A stretch of DNA of 64,000 nucleotides from NCBI GenBank assembly GCA_013398955.1, contig VWPU01014794.1:1-64000 (forward strand), in the 5' to 3' direction. The DNA comes from Callaeas wilsoni (taxonomy: Eukaryota; Chordata; Aves; Passeriformes; Callaeidae). How positions within the stretch are numbered: position 1 is the first letter of the stretch; the number at the start of each line of letters is the position of its first letter. Below, one piece after another: positions 37,366 to 50,000 of this stretch. A program made the translations under genes and the position numbers. The notes beneath the pieces are model-generated. The model did not search any database. It worked only from the letters and a program-made list of their open reading frames with translations, and was not told where the DNA came from.

Positions 37366-37425
37366 CTCCTTCCCTTCTGCCCCTTCTCCTTTCCCTTCCC
37401 CTACTTTCTCTCTCCCTTTTCCCAG
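37366..37425. repeat. Pyrimidine-rich tract
   Basis: The plus strand is almost all C and T and ends CCCTTTTCCCAG, which looks like a splice acceptor. The overlapping frames of 129 and 132 codons starting at 37,209 and 37,358 are rich in S, P, L and F because of this composition and match nothing known. Confidence 0.7.
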
Positions 37426-39398
37426 GATCTCAGTGGTTGGGGATCCCTTTATTCCTTTCCTCTCAGGCAGCTGTCTCAGGGTCCTTACTTCACAGACCTC
37501 CCCGCACGCAAACTTTTTGTTGCTGGGTAAGTTTTCTATTGTTAACACAACATCTTGTGACTGTTTCCTACTTTCACCCTCAAAGAAAATTCATTTAAAA
37601 GGCATATTTTGGTTTCTTATTATCTTTCTTCAAACATCTTCTTTCTCAGATTTTTTTTCTCGAGCTCCCACTTTTGCTTGTCCATTAACAAGTAAGTGCT
37701 TATTAGAAATGTGTTCCTTCTTGTGTACTGTTTCCCAGACTTACTGGGATATGTAGTGTCAGAACTATTCTTCATATACCCATTCTTAGGAGTTGGTATG
37801 TGTCAGCTGACTAACACTTCTGAACTAAAAGCAATTCTCCTCTTAAATTCCTCTGAAATGGGGGGAAAGAGGAAGTCCTCTATGGTCTGGAAGTGATATA
37901 GAGTGATAACCACCTGGGTTTCCCGCACAAAGCACCTGTCCAATGATTACTGACCCAAACTGTTAATATTTTACTGAGGTCCAAATTATGACTTGTGCAT
38001 TAGCATCAAACCTTTTATTGTAAGCCCCATTTTCTGATAGGGGCTTTGAAAGACCAATATTTTATTGTCTTACAATTTTTGGACAAAGCATTACACGTTT
38101 CTTGCAGTTGAAATTGGAAGGAGATGTTATGGCTGTATTTTACACAAACAAGGTGCCAGGTTTGGGTTTCTTGTTCACACTTGTCTATGTTTAGCTTCTG
38201 AAAGAGATCTTCAGCTCCATTTTTTACCAGATGGAAAGGTAGGAACCTTTCAAATGTATTTATTTAAGACCAAACAGAAATACCTCAAATTTAAGAAGGG
38301 AACTGAATGCCCTTTCTGAATGCAAGTTGGTGGCAGGGCTGTGGGTGCCAGGTCACCACACTGTCATTTGGATACAAATCCTCTTGCTACAGTAGGTATT
38401 ACTCTCCTTGTGACCTCTCACCTCCCACCTCTGCCCAGTAGCATTCCTCTTATCCGTCTCTGTGCCTTCCCTGCTCCCCTGTCCTAAAGGGATATTAGAC
38501 ACTCTAGGAAGCAACTTTTCTTGGTCAGGTGTCTGTGTCTTATCTAAAAGATAACAGCTTGTAACTCCCTCCCTGTTATTACCTTGGTCCTTGGCTTAGG
38601 GCTGAGTGGAAGGACATGGGTGTCACCTATCGTGCTCCCTTCACTGCTCTGGTTTCTCCTCAGCCAGCCCTCTCAAAGCGCAATTGGGCTGGACCCTGTC
38701 ACCTCTGTGAGACTTGATGGCTCACAGGGAGTGTGGTTTGGCTTCATGGGCCACTGCTGGGGCAGAGCTCTGCTGCCCCTGTAGTGCTCCAAGGACTGCC
38801 TCCCAGCTGGTTTGGGCAGGAGAGGTCATGGGGAGGAGATGTGGAAGGTGGATGTGCCCTGACAAAGTGACCTTCTTCTGACCAACCCGTCAGGATGTCT
38901 GCAGCTCCCACTGTTAAAACAACAGTCTCCATCCAGGCAAAGTCTCCCAGAGCTGCTGTTGGTTTTACTTAATAAGAAGAACTGCCTGGGTTTCTCGTCC
39001 CCTCCTCTTCCTGGAGTTTTACTGCTTGAAAAGAAGCTGTTGGAATTTGGAGAAAAGCAATTAATGAAGGAGTTGGGATTTTTGACTGACATAGTAATTA
39101 CGCTGGAAAATGTAATTTTCCCTGCATATTAGAGATGGGATTATTTCAAGGATATCTTATTAATGTGCTGTTCACCAACAAAGAGCCCAGTAACCTCTCT
39201 CTTAATAAGATTAGCACGGGGGTCATAATGCAGGAGGCTGCTAGGGTGATATATTCAAGGTTTTGTCCTAAAGAAATAAATTATCTTCTCCTGTCTGGTG
39301 AGGGCATAAAGGAGTCGATTTCATTTAAAAGACATATACTCATTTTCTGATAGCTAGTGGATAACCTGTGCCCAAATTCCTTTGTCCAGATGCTGTAC
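37426..39398. other. Non-coding DNA, nothing recognised
   Basis: No gene recognised. An exon-like interval at 38,108-38,238, bounded by a TTCTTGCAG acceptor-like and an AAG/GTAGGA donor-like site, is treated as a weak finding because its translation matches nothing I know. Confidence 0.35.
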
Positions 39399-39750
39399 TT
39401 CGGCAGCGAAATCCCAGGGTTCAGGGGGGAGCCTGGAGCAGAGGTCAGAGCAGCCGAGAATGAGCAGGCAGGTAGTTCCTCTGGCATCTCTCCTTAGATC
39501 AGTGGCTTCCTCCTGTAACTGCACGCATGACCCTCTACCGTCTGCTTCTCTCTCTCCGTCTATAACACGTGGATAATAATCGTCCACAAGTCATCTAAGA
39601 TTAATGGCTGTTTGTGCAGTGCTCCAGCTCCCATGGAGCAAGGTCTGCACCCCTCGTCACGGACTGCAGCTACCGCCATCAGATATGGCCTGTCGCGTTC
39701 TGAAGTGGGTGGGACATGGAAATACAGAGGGATGGAAAGGGTTGCTGTCG
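39399..39750. other. Mildly CpG-enriched patch
   Basis: By hand count there are about 14 CpG dinucleotides in 350 bases, clearly more than in neighbouring sequence, though overall GC is only moderate. Short frames on both strands cross it without recognisable products. It may be a regulatory element or a younger insertion that has lost fewer CpGs. Confidence 0.4.
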
Positions 39751-39785
39751 GTTTGGTTGCAGTTTGATCAACATGAGAAAATTCA

Positions 39786-39845
39786 GGGACATCTGTAGGT
39801 GATGTAGGTGAAAATTTCTGGGACATCATGTAGGTGATGCAGATG
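39786..39845. repeat. Imperfect direct repeat, two copies about 34 bp apart
   Basis: GGGACATCTGTAGGTGATG starting at 39,786 recurs as GGGACATCATGTAGGTGATG starting at 39,820, differing by one inserted base. Within the first copy TGTAGGTG is itself doubled. This is a local slippage-type duplication. Confidence 0.85.
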
Positions 39846-41884
39846 CTTTTTCTGGTTACACAAGACTTCTTCCACTCCCTGCTGATGGCTGTGGGGTGTT
39901 TTTGGGTAAGCCAGAGAGTGACACTGCTAAAAACATTTCCAGGCAGCTTTCCCCTTCCTGACTCTGCTCACATCTGTCCACCATCTGTTTTGATTTTGCT
40001 TCTGTTGCGCTACATGTAAACATCCTCTTGAAATGTTCAGGGCACGGAAAGTTTGGGAGTTCCTCCCTTCCAGCACAGGGCATGAGGTGCAGCCTCCTGC
40101 TGCTGCATTAAACGTGGGAGATGCTGCCCTGTGCCATATAGGAAAACCAGCTGGTATTTATTATCGGCACTGCTGGTCTGTGGGAATCTCAGTTATGGGT
40201 CAGGGATCCCTGTTGTCGGGCTAAGTGTGCAAACAGCAAGAGTCCAGTCCATACTGTCCTGTGCTAACCTTACCATAGCAAGCTCTACCACCATCTACAA
40301 AATATTTTAAAAGTTAAAACCACAAGTTAGCTCTGCCCCAAAAAGGGAGATATGTCAGATGGTAGAGTCTTCAATGTCACTATTGATTTTTACCTGAAAG
40401 GCACTGATGTATTATAATAGAGTGCAGTGGTGTTAAACCCTTTGATAGTTTACCAGGGGAACCCAGGACATCTCTTGCATACAAGTTGTGTGCTTAACTG
40501 CTTTAGCATTAAGATAAATAAATGAAGCATTGCTTATCCTCTTGGTTTCTTCATATCTCATTTACCTTTCAGACAATATGCAGAAATAGGGGTAGGGAAA
40601 GGCTACTTCAAATTTATGTAGGTTGAAAGTTTGCTCAGCACAGTGGAGTGAGCTGCAGTTACGAAGTACATTTTGAGGCAGTTTCAGTTTGCTTATGAGC
40701 TAGATAGCACCAACTTGTAACGTTATGTTTATTATTCCTATACAACCATAGGTAGAAATCGTGCAATAAATTGCAGAGTCGTAAAGCTTTCAATTCTAGG
40801 GCATATGCTGGTCAGGTCTGAAGGTATTTGTGCAAGGTATTGTACGTTAAATGCTATTAATTTATGATTTGAGCCAGGGGAAGGGTGGCATGTCTGAGAA
40901 CATTGCTTTGGTGGACTTGGTGAAAATTTAGAATGCAAGACTGTCCCTATGCCAAAGAAATGCTTTTTGAAAGGTATCTTATTTAACTTAGATATCCTAC
41001 AGTCTAAACAGATAAGCATATAAGTGATAAGGCAGAAGAGCTCTGAGGTGAGCGGAGGAGGGCTTGCCATCCTCTTGTTAGTGCCACAGTTACATTTCTT
41101 GGGCAAGGGAGAGTAATAGTTTCTCTTTTTCCCCAGAACACCTTTCTTAAAGGCCACAATGAGTTATCAGTTAAGTGATGCAGTTGTATAGCTGAAAAAC
41201 ATCAACTCTTTTAAAAGTTTTTTAATATACTGCTGTGTCTCAGTGGAGTTTCAAATAGGATTTTCATATTTCTGCATAGGGAAATCATGGGAAGAGTTCT
41301 TCTGGCCACACAGTCTTGATTACTTTCTTTTAGCCAGTTGCAGGCATAACAGAATGTCAGTTATGCTGTCGTATCTGCTCATCCTCTCTTTGTTAAAACA
41401 AACTAAATATAAAAAACTAATGATCAGGGGGTTCATTGGTGAGAGTGGAAGGAATTGATAGCCAGTACAGCTTCTCACCACTCCTAAACCTCAGTTACAG
41501 ATTTCGGAGGCTCTGACTTTCTTCCTCCTAAAATATTGCTCTTATGTCTATTTTTACAAAAGTCTCCCTTGCCAAATGTAATTGCATTTTTAGAGTAGAT
41601 AAACCAGGTCAGAGTCAGTATCAGCAGAGATAACACTCCCTTTTAGTAAGTAAACAAAAACACTGAACATGTTTCTTTCCTCTGAAAGCTGTATACATTG
41701 CTTCATCATCTGCTCAAATACTGGAGTGTTATTTATGGCTTAATTTATGATTTCAATGCTAAGGCAAATTAATTCCACTGCGATTTGTTAGGCAATGCTT
41801 TAGAATAAAGAGAGTGTAAAGGCTCCTCTGGATTGCAATCATAAGAAGTCAGTAAAGGTGAATAGTATGATTTCAGTGAGTTAC
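39846..41884. other. Non-coding DNA, nothing recognised
   Basis: No gene or repeat recognised. The 139-codon minus-strand frame at 40,738-41,157 has no identifiable domain, is AT-rich and is probably chance. Confidence 0.35.
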
Positions 41885-42020
41885 CACATGTTAACGTTAG
41901 AAGGGACGGTCAGATCATCCCTCCTGATGTCCTCAGAAATCAAGGCTGGGAATTTTATCTGGCACTGCTGCACTGGACTTTTGTTCAGCCAAAGCATACC
42001 TATCCAGCAAGATCTCTTCA
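41885..42020 (-). mobile_element. Ancient CR1-like LINE 3' fragment
   Basis: The plus strand reads AGAAGGGACGGTCAGATCATC, then CTGATGTCC, then a stretch ending in AAAGCATACCTATCCAGCAA. Old CR1 families of birds, turtles and crocodilians have an antisense 3' end of the form 'agaagggaccattgtgatcatct agtctgacctcctg...agagcatatctt...acatcca', which this resembles over about 130 bases. The element would then lie on the minus strand. Divergence is high and the assignment is from memory. Confidence 0.5.
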
Positions 42021-44042
42021 TGGGGCACAGGATTTGAGACACCTGTTCAAATGCATTCTAGCCTGGTCAGAACCAGAAGAGTGGTTGATTGGTAATGCAG
42101 GATGGGAGCGGGTGAACTCTCCCAAAAGGCAAGTGATGTACCAAACTGCCTGCCTGGCTTCTGCTCTCGGGGTCCTCTGTGAGTTACACTAGCAGCTACA
42201 TCACCCTGGTCTCCTTTGGGTTCAACCCTTTTTGTGGCTTTCACAGTACCACTTTTTTCCTGTCAACCTCTGTGGAGACAGTACTTGTATTATCTGTGTC
42301 TTTTATTATCTGTATCGTTGGATGTTCTCCTGTCAGCATTTTGCTGCCTGCTTGTATGCAACAAAGCAGAGGGAAGGCTGTTACTGGAAGGATGCATGTT
42401 TAGTGTTTAGATTTTTTTTTCCACTGTTTTGTTTTACTGTCACGGTGAGACAGATATGGGGGGAAATGTGCAAATGTGTACTCAGCTGCTGTTGTAGTTG
42501 GGCTGTAATACTGCAGAATATTCTTGTGTTTGAAAGAGAGAACTTTTCAGACTATTGCAATTTGACATCCAACCTCAATATCTGGCAGGATTTCCAAGTT
42601 GACTATTTTTTCTTTTTAAAAGTTTCTGGTAACTTCCTTTTAAGCAGTTTGACTGCAACTTTTGTAATTTTAGTGTAATACACTACACTTGGTGCCTGTC
42701 TGTGCTGAAGTCTGACGATGAAAGGTCCTTGTTAACCTCTGCCAAGGTGGAGTGGAAAGTCAGCCTCAGGTTCTTCCCGCTGACTTGGGTCTTCAGAAAT
42801 GGAACAGGGCAGCTTCATGGCTGTATTTCAGAACATGGTGAGAGAACTGTGTGACTTGTTATTTTCTGTTATACTGGGTTTGGAAGTCAGCAGAAAAAAC
42901 GTAAAGCAAGATACTCTTCTCACGAATTCACTATAGCAGTAATTTTGTATATTATTGAGCAACAGCAGCCAGTCCACAGCCTGCAAATGAATTTCGTGGT
43001 TGCTTTCTAGTTCCCCTTTTAGAAACATACAACACTGTCTTTTTGGGCTTGATATACAGCTTGGGTGGAATGTGATAATTTTCTGCAAAAACATTTATGT
43101 TGAATCAAAGTGAAAGCACAAAAGCAGAGCTACTGAATGAGAGCCTTTTTTTGTATTAGCACCCTCTAACAAATATGAGGTGTTTTCAAGCTAGCTTACC
43201 AAGCTCTTGTGAAATTGATTGCAAAAGGAGTCACATTTTAAAAGCACATATGAACAACTTCTTCCTTGTCATCTATTTTCAAAAGCAGCTTAAAACATGA
43301 ACATCACTAGCTTTCATAGAAACTTAATGACACTTGATTACAAAGATTGCTTTTGTGTACGAGAGCTCAAATCCATTTGCTCCTAGCATCTGAGCTTTTA
43401 ATTTTTTAAATAAAATTGCTGAGGTTATAAATGTTTTTGTTGTCAAAGCATTCTTAGGAGCGTCATCTTAAGACAGCACCAGCCAATGCTTCTTCTCATT
43501 TCAAGCACAAAAAGTAGAGCTTCTAGATCTTTCTCAGTTTATAGGGCAAGCTTACAATGTAGCTTCACCACCCTGCTGTGGCCTGTCTGTGTTAAAAAAG
43601 GAGTTTTGTATCACAGGGAGAAGCTAAGGGACAACGCAAGAAGAGCAGGAAAAATAGATGTTTTACTGTGGATCATGGGTATTTAATAAACCCAAAGAGG
43701 CTCACAGGAGAGCTGACTTCATGTCCTCTATGGGGAGAGCCACAGAGCTGCTGGTTTCCCTAATGTGCTGAAGGCACTGAGACAAAATCAGCACGGGTGG
43801 CACTGACCAATACGACACCTGTTTTTCAGTAGTGCTGCACTCATTTACTTCAACAGTTCCCAGGTGCTCTGCTTCCTGTTGGGTATTTTTGCCCTGAGTT
43901 GTGATGAATAGCTAACTACCTGAGATGCTTTTAATCTTCCATCACAGGGATACGGAAAAAAGGAATTGCCAAATACTGACACAACTTCTGCTGGTGGTGT
44001 GATTTGGTTACAGCCATTGCTGACTGTTATAGATATGGCAGT
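42021..44042. other. Non-coding DNA, nothing recognised
   Basis: Contains a 148-codon plus-strand frame at 42,232-42,678, cysteine- and phenylalanine-rich, with no family resemblance and overlapping frames of similar quality. Judged non-coding. Confidence 0.35.
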
Positions 44043-44068
44043 CATGGGAAGTCTGCATGGGAAGTCTG
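44043..44068. repeat. Perfect 13-bp tandem duplication
   Basis: CATGGGAAGTCTG is present twice head to tail without mismatch, suggesting a recent slippage event. Confidence 0.9.
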
Positions 44069-47000
44069 AATATCTGTCCCAGGAAATATTTCTGGCCTTA
44101 CTGGTCTGTACATGCACACTTGTACACCCTCTTCACATTTTTTTGCACTTAGGTGAGCTTCACAGTAATCAGTGCTTTGCCTTCGATGAGATGAATTTGG
44201 TCTTTCCTGAATGACTTGATGTAACAGTAGAAATAAAACTTGTGTGCCTTAGGTGTCTTTGAATCCTGATTGTAGATGAACAGAGAAATGAGATTTGGGT
44301 TGAGTTACAGGTGCCTGTTCCAACCCTTAACCTTTCTGAGACTGCATAAAATTTTCCAAGGGAATAGTTGAAAGCCTCTCTTTTCAGATGTCTGAAAATT
44401 AGGTTGGATATGGCAGTAGCAAGCATCCTATAGGGAACATTTCAGCACTGTAAAGTGGTCTACATGGCTCAGATTCAGAGATAGAAAAAGATCCATTAAG
44501 TACAGAGCAACAATAATTGTGCAGCTGAGGTGCTAAAAACATAAGCATTTGCATTTCTCTTTAGAGTCTTTGAAGCAGCAGCTTGCCAGTAGCTGAGTTT
44601 CTCTTAAATACATGTGACGTAGCCATTTCCTTATTATCACTTTTATAGACAAGGGATCCAGGAGCACATTACTTCTTAAATGCCCTGCCATTATGAAGGG
44701 ATTTGCTGTTCATTGTAATAATGCCAATCATGATGAATTCATTTTGCATTCATGTAGATGTCATGAGCACTTGAGATTATTTTCTCCTCTAATTTAAATC
44801 AGTAAAGGGACACTTAAGAGCAGTATCCGTACACCCATTGCTCTGCCAATGAGCAAAGGAAAAGCATGTCTGTAGATTCAGGTTTGCATAATCCCCTGCG
44901 CAGCAGGGAAGCTTCCTCCTGGCTAGAAATTAGCAACCAGCTCTTCTGGATTGATTGACTCTTCCTTGTGACAGCATGGACCTTAATCAATTTGTTGCAT
45001 ACACAACAGGCACATCTGTGCCTGCCGAAGGCATTTCGCTGTCATTTAGAGGCTGGCTCAATTTAATGGACCACTTTCTGTATCAGATACCTGCTTCGAG
45101 GATCTTTTGGAGCTGGGGAAGGGAAGGAACTCTTCGTGTTTATCAGAAGAACCATCCTCTTTCTTTTTTTGCAGAGTGCTCTGGGTGCTTCCCCTCACAT
45201 AAGTGCACTTTATCTGTGAAAGGTTGGCGCTGCCATGATCAGCCTGTTGTCAGTGGATAAACTCTGTAGTTCAGTGACGCAGAATGTCTGCTCAGTGAAC
45301 TGGGAGAGAGAAATAATTTGGTGGCAGATGTTTGGATTTCAAACAGCACTGAACTTCCAAGTGCTAATGTGAATTGCAGAGTATGTGGGGAGGGTACAGG
45401 AGGGGAGAAGCACTGAGGGACCAGAGGGCTTGTGCAGAGTGAAGAGGGCCAAAGGGAGGAATTTAAATGACTGCACAGCTCTCCTACTTAACCCAAGCTC
45501 TACCGGGTCATCACACTGCAAAGAAAAACATGCAAGTTTTTACATACCATACACTCACGTAATTTCCTGATGCTCTCTAAGATTTTTGAAGGTCTGAGCA
45601 CTTCAGGTGCCTCTGGAAACCCACCAAAGCTATTTTTTGTATCACTGGACACTTAAGTTACTCAAGTTTCCCAATACTCTTGTGAGTCAGCTGAGAAAAC
45701 AGTGGCCTTGAAGAACTATGTGTTTAACGGAGAGTCATTGATGAGGTAAGCTGCAGGAAAGATTGGAATGTTGAAGCCCCAATCCCCAGATTTGAGTCCT
45801 AGATTTCCAGTCTCCTCTGTTCTTTCCCCACATCTTGGTAAGTAAGTCTGGTGCCATTTCACTGTATCAGACCCAGCTGGCCCCAAAATATCTGTGACTT
45901 CACAGCAGGACTGCATGGTTCAGGTCTGTGTCCTGAGCACTGAGTCATCAAATCAAGCATTCAGGTATCCAACTGGCTGGCTTTATTTTCAGAGGCTGAA
46001 AGAGGGAATGGCTGGGAAACAAAAGAACAGGAGACCCAGCGTAAACAGAGAAACACAGGTAGGGGAACTGCTGTGTAGAAACCCATAGATATTTTTGATA
46101 ATGCCGTCACGATCTCATCATGAATAAAACAATGTGTTTCACTTGACCACTCCATCTAATAAGAATTCATCTCCACTGGATTCTATCATTTTCAAAGTAA
46201 TGAAATCTCTGCATCACCTTGAAAGAGATAATTTGACCCCTGTGTTTTTATGCATGTACATGACAGCAATTTCTAGGGGCACCCAGTAGGTCCATTGCTA
46301 CTTACATTTTTGATGCAGGAGAAAGGGTTTCTCTCAGGTTTATTAGTTCAGACAGCTAGCTGGGAGTCGTGGGCTTGAAATCACCAGTCTGCCCCTGCTG
46401 CGATCAACAGTCTTTTTCCACACCAAGAAGGCTGTCATGTGGTTTAGGCATAATCGCTTCAGACGCTGAACTGCAAGGAGGAATTCTTAATGTGAAAGGG
46501 GAGTGTGCAGATGGGGAGAGACAGCAACATAGCTGTTGCACTTAAGAAATAGATTCTTAGTTCATTTGGAAATATTCCTTTATGGATAAGCTCTTATAGG
46601 TACTACTACCATTTATTGCTTTTTTAGGTGGAAATTTATAATGGTTGATATCTGCTGCTTTGTGTCTATGCTAGAATAGACTGGGGGTGTGGCAATAAAC
46701 CTGCCCAGGTCCTGTGGTCACTTCTTCATGTAGTTTTAGCATATTAAGTCAAATCAATTACTGGTGCCAAAACTTCCATATACATTATTTCATAGCTGAG
46801 TCCAAGGTTTATAATTTTGGAACATTTTTCTCCCTGGTTTAGTAGGACTGAAGGAAGCAGATTTAGTTTGGTCATGCCCCTCCTGTTGTGTAATGTGGCA
46901 GACTTGTGGAGATTGATCTTACAAGCTGCTTAGATTTTGGTCCTGGCTCATTTTTAACCATTCTCAAAAAATGCCAAGTATTTCCAGCACTGGAGATATA

Positions 47001-50000
47001 GCATCCTTCCTATCTCATGTTCTACTAATTACTGCAGTTGAAGTACTTCAGGTAAGTTGCACCTTCAGATGGAGATTGTATAAACCTTGGCAGTATTTTT
47101 CTTGAATAATTTTTATGGGTTTTTTTTGGAAGCATCCAAGAATTAACTCCAAATTCAATCGAGGAACAGTGGCAGACTGTGCAAACATATGTGAAGTTAG
47201 AGAGGAAAGCAGTTTGTTGTGAAAGGAGACTAGAATTTTTCACCTTGCAGGCAGTTGTGCAGCAGCAGTGGCACAGTGAACCTCAAGAGATTACTGTGAG
47301 TAAGAGTGTGACGGTGGTGCTCCTTGCTGATGATTTACTTGAGATGCAGAACTCTTTGTGTGCAGTGCTACTTTGCAAGAAAAAAAAAAGGAATTCAATA
47401 TCCAGGCCAATATTTGCCCCATTATCTCTTAATTTAAGTTGTTCTTTGGCATCAGTACTTACAGGCATGGCATCAAAGTGCCACTCAGAAATGCTTATGG
47501 AGATTACAGCTGGGAAATTACATCCTCTCTTAAGACAAGGCCAGTGTTACATGGCTGAAGGACAATTTCCTAGGTGCAGTGACAGCAGCATAAGCATCAC
47601 TGCTGCTTCTGCCAGGAGCCACATGCTGCCCTAGAGGCAAAACTTAATGGTGCTCAAGCCTTGCAAACTACCTCAGTGACCTGGTGGTACCAGACTGTGA
47701 AATCTGTGTGGAAGAACACTTATGGTAATTAATCCACTCGGCCCCCAAGCCACTGGTGGTGGACTGTAATACATTTTTTATCCGATTTTAATCAGAAGTG
47801 GATTGTATGGGAAATGAAAAACAAGAACTGAAATCTTATGTTGGATCATAGACCTGTTCTAGTTATTTTGCAGGGTTTAGTTTTAATTCCTGCTCTGACT
47901 GTGCTCAGATGAACCCAGCCAAAGTAAGGAAACTGCACTACAAGAGGCCTGGAGACTTGACATTTCACCACTGGAACTGGGGATGGTTTGAGGATGGAGT
48001 GTGGGAATTCTGAGCTGGCCAGTCTGCCCTAAAGATGAAGAAAAAAGGATGAAGGTGAGATTAACCTGAAATACCCTACATAGTTTCAAGGGAAGTGGTT
48101 TTTTAACAATTTCTAAATGATTCTCAGCTTTTAAGAAATGTGTATTTTGCAAGAAATATATAGTACTCACTCTTCAAACAATAAATGTAAATTACCCTCT
48201 TTAGTGAAATCATGCATTTTTATATGAGAGAACATTTTGCATTTTAAAGCTGCAATTACCCCTTGTTTTATCTGGTATAAAACCTTTGCATTAGCTGGCA
48301 GAATGGCTCATTAAACATTCTCCAGCTTGAGTGTGTGTGTTCTGGGCAGGCAAGAGCACATGCCACTGTCAGTGGTGAAGAATGCTGTTCTGCTCTCGCT
48401 TCTTCAGAATGGCAGTTCCCACTCCAGTCCTCTCTACCTGGAGCAGGTCTGGACTAACCTTTTTGCTTCAGAGGGAGGTAACCACCCTGGTTCCCATGCC
48501 AGGATTGTGCCACAGAGTTATGGCATATTATCGAGGAAGGGGTTTTATGTGCTGTGTGGGAACAGAGAAGTGTTTTAAGACATCTGGATGCTGAGTTCCC
48601 ATTAGCAATAGAAGGGTAGGGGCATCCGTATTGCCCAGACAGCTTCTGAAACATCAGTCTTAGTAGTAGTATTATTTCTAATTCATTAGTATTAATTGTA
48701 GAAGTGCTTCCAGAAATGAGTCAGAGGTCTAAGAGAAGAAGAGTCACTGTTTGAAAGACCTTGGTTAGCCATGTTTATACAAGAGTCCACTTGACCGCAG
48801 TGGGAATTTTGGTTTGCTTTGTTTGGGTTTTTTGGACAAATGTTTGGATCTGGCCAATATAACAGTAGACTCTTGCCAGAGTTTTGCTGTCAGCTGCTTT
48901 TTCCAGCTGGGGTGGAGTGCATATGTCTTCTGAGAAGAAGAGCTGGTTCCTGCAAATGGTCATGCTGACCAGCTGTCTCCTGGGACACTTGGGCAGGACT
49001 CTGGTGGACACATGGGCAACAGGATGAGGCCTGGGTTAACTTGCTGCATCTCAGCTTTGTGCCTGCACACATGTCAGTACTTCCTGTTGGATGTGCCATT
49101 TGTGTTGCTCTATTTGGCTGATCTGCAGTCATGATACTAATTCTGTCCTAGCTACTGTCACATCTAAATGCAGCTCAATTTTGATCAATAATTATTAAAA
49201 ATGAAGCTGTACCTTTTCTGTTCTGGCATCTAATGGCTCTGGGGGTAGGTAATTTTATTGCCTGGTCTAGAAATGTAAAATTTTTGCAGTGCTACTTTTT
49301 TATTTATGGTCCCAGATGGAAAGCACTCAAGTCCTGAGAAACATCCAGATGTCTCTGTGGCACATTTTCCCTACTCTTTGGAGGGCATATGATAGGGGGA
49401 ATTCTATCCTTCAGTTAGATATAAATTCTCTCCACCTTCTCATTTCTTAAATACACTTCTTGGATACTTAATAACGGAAAAAAGTACTGCTCAGTTTTTC
49501 TGCCCTTCTTACTCTATAAAGTGAGTTGTTGGAAGAGACATTTACTATTGCAAAATAATCTCCACTAAATTAACTGTTCCAGAGAAGCATGAAGACGAGC
49601 AGGCTGAGAGCCTGGGACCCCATAAGGTACAAGACAGTTTAACTCTGCCCTTGGAGCTGTTGCCCATTGGAAGTGATGGAGACCTGCCAGAGCTTAGGCT
49701 TGCATGGAAGCCCCTCATGGCAGCCATAGGGCCTGTCCCAGGCTCCCTGGCTAAATGGAGGCCTCATCGCTCCAGTGCAATGAGGTGTCAGAAGCCCTCT
49801 GAGGACAGGGGTTCACTTTGACATAAACACCTCTTTGTCCATTTTGTCCAGTGTATGTGGAAGGGAAATTGCTAATGAGTCATCATAATGGGTGTGAGCT
49901 CCCAAACATTTAAGCAGAGCTAGTGAGCAAGCAATAATTGTAACCTTTTGTCTTCTGGTCTTCCTATCTCTTCCAATGTGTATTTAGTAGGAAAAATTGT

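Noticed and set aside
40738..41157. 139-codon lysine/proline/serine-rich minus-strand frame
   Set aside because: AT-rich, no known domain and no splice or promoter support.
42216..42232. GGTTCAACCC-like sequence considered as a tRNA T-arm
   Set aside because: No A-box, anticodon stem or acceptor stem around it.
47179..47634. 151-codon plus-strand frame
   Set aside because: Runs through an A-rich tract (KKKKRN) and resembles no protein family.
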